Source: Microplitis mediator
Taxonomy: Eukaryota; Arthropoda; Insecta; Hymenoptera; Braconidae
Reading direction: 5' to 3'
DNA: 64,000 bases
Assembly (NCBI RefSeq): GCF_029852145.1
Contig: NC_079979.1
Coordinates: forward strand, 16,813,901 to 16,877,900
Shown here piece by piece: positions 11,278 to 21,418 of this stretch (position 1 is the first letter of the stretch; each line of letters opens with the position of its first letter). The position numbers were made by a program, and so were the translations under genes. The notes under the pieces were generated by a model. That model had not been told where the DNA came from and searched no databases. It saw nothing but the letters and a program-made list of their open reading frames with translations.

Positions 11278-12551
11278 AATTGTGATAATTAACAATAGAC
11301 GCAAAAAAAAATTAATAATGACAAAATGTCTAATTAATTAATTAATAGTAAATTCGAAATACATGTCGTTGTTTTTAAATTTCATATAATTTTAGTCGTA
11401 TAAAAATGTGACCATTTATTTATTGTATATAATTAAAAAAAAAATAATAAAGCTCTCATTTGTGCTTCGTAACTGAGCTCTTGTAAAAAGGGGCTCGTCT
11501 GGGAGACTCCGTAAAAAATGGCTGTGTAATTAAAGTTCGAAAATAATTCGAATTTCATAATTACACTATCAGTCTTTCCCTATTATTTCTATTTATTTTT
11601 TTCTTATTAAAAAAAAAACATTTAAAAAAAAATATATACTAATACATGAATAATCCGTCGCACGCACGCATACTCAATATTTTCATTTAATCAGACCCAT
11701 TATATTTATATATATATTTATATAATATTAATGTATAAATCTGACAATCACGAAATTTATATTGTATATTTTTTAATATGTATAATTATTTACAATTTAC
11801 GATGAATGTGTTATTTTATGGCAATAATAAAAATTACGATTTTTTTAATGACAGTCATTTAACAACATATTGTTATTGTTACTTAAACTTTACTCCCAGT
11901 GTCAGTATGAAAATTTTAGCTAACAAAATAATGCCGAAGCTTTTTAATTACATTTTCCATCACGAAAACGCACAATTGCACTCATTAAAAAAATTATGTA
12001 TACAAAAACATACATTCACATTTATCTTTCATACATTTATTATTATTAATATTATTATTAGTAATTAATATTTTAATTTATTTGTAACAGCACAGCTGAA
12101 ATAATAAATTTTCTGATATTTTTTTAAAAATATTTTTACCGTTTATAATTTTTCATCACCCGTGTGGTCATTTACTGCACGTATGCTCATGAATACGTAC
12201 CTGGGTAAATGTAAATTCGGTTAAAAATATTTAATGAGTTGTAAAAAGACTGACATAATTAATAATAAATATAAAAAGACTGATTAAATTATGTATCATT
12301 GATAAAATGGAACTCAAAAATTAATCACATTTAATTTTCAGGCACGAAAATATTTCAGATGCTCGATATTTGGTTGTTCCATTAATGATACATTTAATAA
12401 TGACTTTTAGTTTCATTATAATTATTATTATTATAATTACTATAATAATGATTAAAAATTCCGTTCATTGTAAATCGAATAATGACTTACGTAAACAAGA
12501 AAATGATGAGATCAGTCTTTTGGAATATGAATAAATGTCACTGTTACATTA

Positions 12552-15500
12552 TTATGAATTAGATAAATCTTCAGTTAAATTATGTAGATCTGCGTAATTC
12601 ATAATTGCTCTGTGAAGAAAATCATACTGCGCCTGTAATTTTAAAATATATTTTAATAAATCAAATGTCTAGTTTTAATAAAAAATAATTTCTTGGCGCA
12701 AGAAAAATTTTTCATTATGGAACTAATGCTAAAATTTTTTTTCGCCCCAAAAAGTTTTTTCTTTGCTCAAGAAAATTTTTTGCACTAAGAAATTTTTTTT
12801 CTGTATGGAAAATTAAAAAGTTCACACCTCAATCGCTCGTGATAATTATTAATATTTTTTTTTTTTCTTATTTTGATTAAATTATTATTTAAATGTCAAC
12901 TCAAATTAATTTTAAATCAATGGAACAATTAATCGACTTAATACCGGGTCTAAATTATTCTTTAATAAATAAATTTTGTACTAGAATACAATTAAACCCA
13001 TTTTAGTGTAATAAAAAAAGTGTAAAGAAGCGTTCACGATTGAGGTGCGCAAAAAATCATAAATAAATATATATATAGATTACGTACATAGCTGCTAATC
13101 ATGCCATGTCTCTGTGACCTGAGTTTTTTCGTTGTCGTAAAAACATCAACACGTTTTTCTGTTTTTAATTGTTGTACTAATATACTAAGAGCAACAAACA
13201 TCGAACTTCTATCCGAACCAAAACTACAATGGACGACAATTGGTACTGTTGTTTCAACATCTGTTGAAGTTGTTTGATCAACAAGTTCAATAAGCCCACG
13301 AGTTACTTCCGGTACTTCACCTTCAACCGTCGGCCAACCGTGATACTGATATTGCGTTACTACTGTTGTCTCATCAGTTTTAGTATTTGCTACACAAAGC
13401 TCACGCCGAGTGTAGTACGGACAACTTTCACTCTGAATGTAAGACACTCTTATGTGTTCATACACAGCCTCGTCTTCTGGCCAATATCTCGGACATTTTC
13501 TTGCTCCTTCATTTAACTAAAAAAAAAATTTCAGTTTTTTATAAAATAAATCAAATTTATTATTTTTTATTTTTTTAACTTCTATCAGGTCTAGAAATTT
13601 TTAGGTACTACGAAGTTATTCTGACCATTTCCGGATGGGAATCCGCGTGTGTGTATGTAAACTTTTTTTGTCCGACGATATCTTTGCGGAAATCGACAGG
13701 ACTCACTAAGACTTAGAACTGATTTGATTTTCAAGTCAATCGATCGAAGATATCGTCGGACAAAAATTAATTTTTTACAGCGAAATGTATACATTTTTGG
13801 TCCAGCTGTTTTTTATCAAGAGCTCAAGAGTATCAAGCTCTCCGAGCTCAAAAACAGCTGAAAATTTTGGGGCTGATCCGTAGGGACAACCGTTTTTGAT
13901 ATTTTTGTTATAAAAATACTTACGTCAGACAACATTACAATCGTTGAAATACATTGTTCGGAAATCATCCGCCAAAAGTCGGCAATTGTTGACTCCAGGG
14001 GATCTTGGGTTATAATAAACGATTCAAAATTATCATATCCTTCAATAAATGACGCATTAATATATGTTGAGTGTTCACGCCCTGGTATAGGAGTTAATAT
14101 GACGCGATTACGGTCATAAGGTATAACTAATTCACTTCTATTTTTAATTCTATTTTCGTCACCACTGCCAACTGAAAATGATTTACGTTCTTCTAAAACA
14201 GAACTTATTTTTTGCGTTTGTGTTACAAGATCCTGAAAATAAACATTTATCATAAATAATTAATTATTTATATATATATATTATAATATATTAATAGTAA
14301 AACTTACATCATACTCCTCTTCCATTCGAGACTTGTCTTTTCCATTTTCTTTCTGTCTTAATTTTTCCACAGTCGCTTTTAATTGTCCCAGTGGAATTTC
14401 CGTATCACCATAAGTCGCCATTTCCATTAAAGAACGATAAATAAATATATATTGCTTCAAAGATTGTACCAAAAAATTACGTTGATGCCGAAGATCACAA
14501 ACAGTATTGAAAATAGAAACTTGACCTTCATCAGCAAGTTGTTGAAGTAAAGAATCTAGAGCAACAAGTGTACCAGTTCTGCCTACACCAGCACTACAGT
14601 GAACAAGTATAGGCCCTTTTTCCAGCGAATAGGCTTCATTAATACGTTTTATAAATTTAAGAATAGCATGGGGATGTTCAGGTGCCATGAAATCTTTCCA
14701 AACTAAAAAGTGATACTGGACAATTGTTCTAGAATCACGTTCGCCGACTTTAGTCATTTTTAACTCACGTACAACGTAATCTGAAAATGGTCTTTGTCTC
14801 ACATGTTCAACGGTAATATCACCAAAGTTTTTAGTTTCATCTTTATCTGGCCAATATTTAGCACATTTTGTTTTAGAATACTCTTCAAGATTTGTCAACA
14901 TTAATATCAACTCAAGATGCTGCTCCCAAATCATTCTCCAATAATCACAAACAGTATTATCCATAGGCCCTTGTGCGCAAATAAATTTTTTTCTCTCTTT
15001 ATAACCAAGAACAAAGTTTGCATTTATGTAATCCGAGCCAATAATGCCATCAATTAACGACAGTCGCACCCGAGTTTGGTCGTAAGATTTGATATCCGGG
15101 TACCGATTTTTGTAAAGATTTTCACGAGCCTCAGAACCTCGAGTAGTACGATCGGTAAATCTGTCGGGTAATAATTCAAATTCATGTTGAAACCCATAAT
15201 CAGAATCACGATGACGTTCAACGTAAGCTTGGAGTAATTCATTTTTAGGTATAGGCGGCATATCCGGTGGACTGGCTGCTACAAGCTGATGTCTTCCTCT
15301 CAAGCTCCTGCAGAGATGCCTGCCAAAAAAGGGCATCCATTAGAAAACCTGTTGTTCGATTGTTGTTTTTTCTTTTTTTATATATTATATAAAATATAAA
15401 TATCGAGATTCACGATTACTCACCTGATGCTGTTTCTCAGATTTATATTTTCCTCACCGTTTTGTTCTGCGCGTTTAGTGTATCTGTGAAGGGCACACAG

Positions 15501-18500
15501 CGCGACTAGGAGAATTATAACAATAAGTATCAGTGCAACGGATACTTGAAGTATTACTCCAAGTGGACCTCCCTGTTCAGTTACCATAGCACGAGGTTCT
15601 AAGCCTCCGAATAATGTATTTAAATATCCACTGTACGCTGGTATTACTTGCCCGTCTTGGCCACCGTAAACTGAAATATAAAATAAATAAATTTTTTAAT
15701 AAATCAAAAAATTAATGCGCAAAAAAAACTGAGCCAAGTTTTTAAGTGGAAAATGGTCTGATACAAAAAAAAAGCATATTTTTGTAATTTTTCGAAAAAA
15801 TATTGAAAAATAAGCTAGGGGTAGTGGGGAGAGACGAGTCACCTCAAAAAAAGTCTATGTCGTAGGCAGGATAACTCATGACTGTCTCATCTGAAATAAA
15901 AAAACCAAAAAGATTTCTTTAGAACATAAGTTTATCTTGAATTTGAACGAAGGAATAAACAAAATATTAATTTTTGAATTTTTGGTAAAGGCGCAATCAA
16001 AAAACTCTGATTTTTCCCAAAAATTGCTCTTTTTGTTTAATTAAAAAATAAGTAGTTATTGAAAAAAAAAATCCTTCGTTCAAATCTAAGATAAACTTAT
16101 GTACTAAAGAAATCTTTTTGGTTTTTTTATTTCAGATGAGGCAGTCATGAGTTATCCTGCCTACGGCATGGAGACTTTTTTTTGAAGTGACGTCTCTCCC
16201 CACTACCACTGGCTTATTTTTCAATATTTTTGTATGAAAATTTCTCAGAATATTCTTGGAGTGATGCCCAACAATGTCACAAATTCTAAAAATTTATTTA
16301 TGAAATGATAACCCACCAGTCACTTCAATAAACGCCGTATAATTTGACTGTTCATCAAGAAAACCATCAATCGGAAAATATTGTCCAGAATCTTGAGTAT
16401 TTTCAATTAGCATATTATCACCAACAGAATTATCACGTTTACGTCTAGTAGCAACTGTCGTTAAACTTTCCAATTGATTTGTAATTGTATTTAAATTTAA
16501 ATTACTATTTGTTGATAGAGTTGTCTGAGTTAATGTAGTTGTCGTCTCAGCTTTAGCAGTTGTAGTAGTGGTGATCGTAGTTGTTGTTGTTGTCGTTGCT
16601 GGTGTCGTAGAAGTCGTCGTAGAAGTAGTCATGGTCGTTGTGGTGGTAGTAGTTGCAGGCAAACTGGTTATATTTATAAGTATTGGCACTTCAGGAATAA
16701 GACGTAATGATGGCGAAGGTTTGGGACGTAATCCAATACAATTATTGCAAGCAGAGCTTCCATTATAATTAGTATGACCGTCACCAAGAAAAATTTCCGA
16801 TATCAAATGGTCAGTGTCGAACATCTCGGCAACGTACGCACCCCCCGCCGGGGACATGTGAGCATAATGATATGAATTTATTTCCAGTTCTTCTGGCGGC
16901 GGAAGATCTGCCCAAGTTTTATAAGGCGCGAGTTTTACTAAAAATACACGGTAACAACAAATTGGGCCGTTTCTTTCAGATATACGAGGAAGATTTATCT
17001 TAAATAAATGTCTCCCTTCATTTTCAATTTTACGCCAACTTCGTGCATTCAAATCATCACGGTCTGGTATCGTTCCTGGCATCGTACAGTTACCAATAGC
17101 TTCTTTACCCGGTGTTTTAACTCTAGTCACTCCATAAATACGCGCAGTATAATTTGTATTAGACGGTACACTTCGAAATTCCCAGCTATGATCATTCTCT
17201 CGGGTGTTGTGACTAAATGGACCCCAACGATCTATCTGATATCTTGAACGATCATCACGATAGTGTGAAATCCCCGACAAATCTAACTGATAACGTGTGA
17301 TAACTCCATTTAAAATAGCCGGTGGAGCCCAAGTTAACGAGACAAAACTTGTACGGGTTAATTTGTCATAGTGACAGGATACTGTAAAATTTTGCGGCGC
17401 ACTGCAAACACCATCCATAGTAGTCCCATTTATTTCGGCGCTCCAATTACCACATTGCTGAGTGTAATAACTGCAAGCCGCTATTTTGAATTGATATGTT
17501 GTTGCTGGTCTGAGATCTGTGAACGCATGTTCTTTAAATCCCGACTGCGCGTGATGTACAGCTTCTTTTTTTTCGTTCTCATGAATAATCATGAGATTGT
17601 AATAATGGACGTGTTCTTTTAGCGCCGGTGGAGGTGGAGTCCAACCCAGGGTTATTGAGCCTTCAGTGATACCTTTGACAATACCTGTGGGTACGAACAC
17701 TGGATCCTCTGTCAAGGTCGTTATCAATCGTTGGTCAGTATAGACTTGAGATACACCTACTTCATTAGTAGCTTCAATACTTATTTGATAAGTCGTTGCT
17801 TTATCAAAACCTTTAAGTACATAACTCTTATTAATACCGTCAATTCTTTCACGATAATAAACAATATCATTTGTTACATTATTTCTAAACTTAACATTGT
17901 AGTGTAATATCGGCTTATTGCCATCATTAACTGTCCAATTAAGGTATATTTTATCAGCACCAACAGCTTTTATAAAGTCAATGTTTACTTGAGGCACGTC
18001 AACGACAAAAAGATTTCTCAGACCTACTACTAAACTATTAAAATCGTAAGCCAAACACGAGTACGTTCCGTTGTCATTTCTGTACACGCGTGTAAAATTT
18101 AACATCGAAACATAATAAGTTTCATTGACTTTCGTCACGTGTGTCTGCTCCTTCAGATCTTCGATACTCTCGGAATTATTTCCTTTTATCCAAGTGAAAT
18201 TACGGAGAGGAAAACCATAAATATGACAGGTTAAAATTACTGGGGCTGTTGCATTTACCCAAATATCCTGAGTTGCTTCAGTTTTACCGGGTTCTAAAAA
18301 TTTTAAAAATAATAATCATCAATTATTTATCACATTCAAATTATGAAACATCATTTTCATGATTCCAGCATCGACACTTGAAGTTTCAGTGACACTACAG
18401 CCAGTCGACAAGCGAATTCCAGTCCAATGCCGCAAATTAATATCAGAAATCGCGTAAACTGCGAATGCCTTCGCACTGAAGTAAATGACAGTTCGTACTG

Positions 18501-19428
18501 TGATTAAGTTTTATAAAAATTAGTGTCAATAATAAATAGTATTTATAATTTCGGCTCAATTTTAAATTCCAAATGACAATTTAATGACTGGCTGCTGGCA
18601 CTGAAACTAAGTTCCAATGCAGGTAATCATGAAAAATATTGAGTGTAACTCAGGATGAAACACGATTTCACTGCAGGTGATGCCAGCCATCATCTGAAAT
18701 AATTTTGCTTCATGCCTCGTCACACAATTTACTACTTATTTATACTCAACTTACCTACAACTCTGATAGAAATTGTTTTTTCTAACAGTTCCCCACCATA
18801 AGTCTTAGCTTTGCAAGTATAATTACCCGAATCTTTTCTACTTGCAATTTTCAAATCAAACCTCGCTCTGTAGTCAGACTCATTAATTGTCGTAACATTT
18901 TTATCACTAAATGTCCACCAAATATGACTAGGTTCACTAAGTTTACATATAAAAGAAGGTGTACTACCAGCTTCAATACCGTCCAATTGTTGTGATGCTT
19001 CTATTTCTATGCTAGCAAATGGTACATTTTGCGTTTCAACAACTTCCGTTATCTTAGTGGCTGTAAATAAAAATAAATATATATTTATAATAACAATTTA
19101 TCGTAATACAAAAACCTTGTGACCTTGTTGTCATGATGTGCTAAATTTATTAATACACCAACTCAACCAAGATATTGTTTATTATTAACATGCAATAACA
19201 AATAACATTTAGTTTAAAAAATAATTATTTATCACTCATAGTTTTACAATTAATCACAGTCGCCGGTATGAGTAATCGTTATATCAGAGAGTGATGATTA
19301 TAAATTAATAATTAACCAGTGAAATACTTACTGGTTTCATTGAGCTCATTTGTGGAAACAATTCTGATGACATAACACAAGAATAAAAACACAGAAACAC
19401 TCGCCATCGACACGCGAATCCGTAACAT
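12552..19428 (-). CDS. Ptp69D: Receptor-type protein tyrosine phosphatase, Ptp69D-like
   Basis: Transmembrane phosphatase of axon-guidance type. Exons (minus strand): 19428-19332, 19060-18755, 18293-16317, 15670-15424, 15319-14308, 14232-13924, 13516-13088, 12632-12552. Frame is kept throughout: 4,458 nt, 1,485 residues, close to the fly protein. Order: signal peptide (1-26), two Ig domains (about 45-230; C...YTC, C...YSC), about three fibronectin III domains, a Thr-rich stretch (about 676-725), a furin-like RRKR (about 749-752), one membrane helix (about 831-854), phosphatase D1 and D2. D1 has KNRY, the signature HCSAGVGRTG (Cys about 1117) and QRNFLVQ, but its WPD loop reads WKDF. D2 is degenerate: WPT in place of WPD, and HCSFGSDRSS. 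Two Ig plus FN3 plus two PTP domains is the Ptp69D architecture. A LAR-type protein would have more FN3 repeats. Confidence 0.88.
13574..13893. repeat. Dispersed repeat in a Ptp69D intron, related to 3808-4545
   Basis: Shares with 3808-4545 the segments CTATCAG, GAAG(T/C)TAT(T/C)CTGAC, CCG(C/A)GTGT...TATGT and the end GGGGCTG..C.G.AGGG..AACCG. It holds an inner inverted pair, TTTTTGTCCGACGATATC (13664) and GATATCGTCGGACAAAAA (13749). It lies inside the intron 13517-13923. Confidence 0.5.
15792..16231. repeat. Long foldback (two ~160-bp inverted arms) in a Ptp69D intron
   Basis: The left arm (15792-15953) and right arm (16072-16231) are reverse complements at roughly 90% by eye. Shared blocks include GTAGTGGGGAGAGACG, GTAGGCAGGATAACTCATGA and AAGATTTCTTTAG. 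The loop is about 118 bp. The intron runs 15671-16316, so the transcript would carry a long hairpin. No ORF was seen. Confidence 0.75.
18294..18754. repeat. Ptp69D intron carrying a dispersed moderately GC-rich repeat
   Basis: Segments around 18451-18472 (GCGTAAACTGCGAATGC) and 18645-18745 (AGGATGAAAC.CGATTTCA, TGCCAGCCA, CACAATTTACTA) recur in the same order at 60300-60320 and 60745-60857 in the Btk29A intron. This marks a multi-copy element of unknown class. No coding signal was seen. Confidence 0.5.
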
Positions 19429-20101
19429 GGCGTCTACGTTAGGACACCGCGTTTATGACAGCCGGGCGTGTACAGTTTGCCCTCCGGCCCTTGTATCCTT
19501 ACTCCTTTTTTATTTATTTATTTTAAAAATACTGTTCCACTGTTACTTGGGTTTAGCCCTCGACAAACCATCACCTGGAGTATTCTAGCTCCGTCTCCGT
19601 AGCATGTCCCACCTTCTTAGACGCCTTCCTCAAGCGTCTCTCGTTAAACCCTGACTGTACTAAAAAAAATAAATAATTTACTTTAAATAAATTCACAAAC
19701 TCTTACACTGGGATTACAGACCTCATAGATTTAAAATAGTAATGAACATTATTTAAATATTATAAAATATAAATAAACTAGTATATTAATAAACGTACAC
19801 TTGTATTACTTGTAAACTAAAAGTTGCACTACTTAAGTTGCCAAGTGCCTACGAAGCAATCAACTGTTATATCCTCAGTTCAGGATGCTGTACACTGTGT
19901 ACTGTGTGTATGCACAATCAAACAATCTGCTGCCGGTGTGTGTCCCAGTGTGTTGGTTGTTCGCGAATTATCTTCTTCTCTCTCTTCAACTTGATTATTT
20001 CTCTATCTCGGTCTTTATTTATCCCCGTTTGTCGTCGGTCATATCAGCGCCTGAGCCCAGAGAAAAGCAAACCAACCAAAGCGACACCAGAACACATTTT
20101 T

Positions 20102-20457
20102 ATGATACTGAAGTTAGCCATGAGTGTGAATGTACCAGACGTCAGACAACTTATAAATTTAAATAAAATTTTTAAAAAGCGCGCGTGATTTTCAAATTAT
20201 CTAAATATTTTTTTATTTTTGTTCTATATTTTATTTATTTATTCAAAAATTAAAAAAATTCATAATTCGTTACATTCACACTCATAAGCCGACGTCAAAT
20301 ATTTTTTGAATTTTTTTGAAAACGATAAATTGTAAAAAACAAAAATTATTCGAAAAATTGCACCTGCAGTTTTTGAATTTTCTACATGTGCATATTTTTA
20401 TTTTATTTTTTTTTTTTTTTTTGTAAAATTTTTCAATGTCTGCTGACTTCAAATCAT
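20102..20457 (+). mobile_element. Family 1 MITE split by a family 2 MITE
   Basis: ATGATACTGAAGTTAGCC (20102-20119) continues at 20286 with AAGCCGACGTC and ends TGCTGACTTCAAATCAT. The inserted family 2 copy sits exactly in the left terminal repeat. Confidence 0.7.
20120..20285 (+). mobile_element. Family 2 MITE nested in family 1
   Basis: Begins ATGAGTGTGAATGTACCAGAC and ends GTTACATTCACACTCAT. The flanks TAGCC and AAGCC are a partly conserved target repeat. Confidence 0.7.
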
Positions 20458-21418
20458 CAAATTTAACTCACTGCGCGCCACAATATTATGGCGGCAATAT
20501 TTGAAAGTTAAAATCGTCCCGACAACGAATCTCTGTTGATAATTAAAATATCTCTATTATTAACTGGCGGGTAAGTAAAAAAAGTTTAAAAAAAGTAAAT
20601 GTGTCAGTTGTGTTGTATAATATCTTTTTGATTGGATGAAATTTTTTAGCTCGACGCGGGATTGAAAGAGAGAGGAAGTATGTTAAAATATGTTAAGTAT
20701 CTTTTGTGTATAAATTGTCCATGTTTAGTGTGTGCTGTGTTTACAATATAAATAATTATTTATGAAGAAGAAAAAACATAACCGATGGGGGGTTATGGAT
20801 TCAGTTGCGAGAGTTGAGTAGCGTCGTGGTGTCTCTTTAAAGCCATATTGATTTTTTATAAAATAAAATGATAATTTACTTGGTGGTGGTGGTCGTCTAA
20901 GGTGTGGTTGGTATTGGTCGTGTTGGTTCATGACCTGATGAATGCTTTTAAGTTGTAGTTGCTAGTAATAACTAGTCACATATATGTGTACCTGCATCAG
21001 CTAAAGCTTAAACATCTCATGAGTTACAACTTACTGGAGATCGGTGATAAAAAATAATTAAAAATAATGGATACGCTGTTTAAAAAATTAATAAGTCATA
21101 TATAACTGGACGAAGACTAACCAACAAATGTTATTTCAGTGTTAGGTTAGTCTTATGTTTGTGCATTTGGTTTTACAAATTATGCTCCTCATGCTGAATT
21201 TTAGCATCACTGCTTCGAGTGACATACGCTTGCAGTACATTTAATTTCTGTACTAATGTCTTGAGGTACCAGTTAACAAAACTTGTAAAGTGATTAGTTT
21301 AAAATGCTAACGTAGTTGTTGATTATTTAATAATAAATTACTATAATTATTATAAAATATGTATACTAAGTAATTTGAGCTGCAAGCCAAAAATTATTAA
21401 GGAAAAAAAATTTTGAAA

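Larger units (their letters stand above)
7427..12551. other. Gene-free convergent spacer (3' regions of two genes) with repeats
   Basis: About 5.1 kb lies between the stop codons of two convergent genes. It probably includes their 3' untranslated regions. It holds a CGGTAAAA-rich inverted/tandem region (7735-8184), a tandem pair of family 1 MITEs (8185-8591), a 730-bp inverted-repeat element (9657-10390) and a 160-bp terminal-inverted-repeat element (11118-11277). The rest is simple AT-rich sequence. None of the short ORFs shows protein-like composition. Confidence 0.6.
19429..21418. promoter_or_regulatory. Divergent spacer between Ptp69D and the RhoGAP gene
   Basis: About 2 kb. The part nearest Ptp69D (19429-19660) is less AT-rich and probably contains its 5' untranslated exon. 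TTTTTTTTAG|TACAG on the minus strand near 19660 could be a leader-intron acceptor. A nested family 1/family 2 MITE lies at 20102-20457. The rest is AT-rich without a convincing promoter motif. Confidence 0.45.

Noticed and set aside
10207..12068. Short ORFs in the Ptp69D 3' spacer
   Set aside because: They have no protein-like composition. One overlaps the inverted-repeat element and the other is plain AT-rich DNA.
12552..15319. Possible bracovirus-type (wasp proviral) tyrosine phosphatase
   Set aside because: Parasitoid-wasp viruses carry PTP genes, so I considered it. This gene has eight spliced exons, Ig and FN3 domains, a membrane helix and tandem phosphatase domains. It is an ordinary host receptor phosphatase, with no viral neighbours.
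16568..16768. Val-rich plus-strand ORF
   Set aside because: It is the opposite-strand shadow of the Thr-rich coding tract of Ptp69D.
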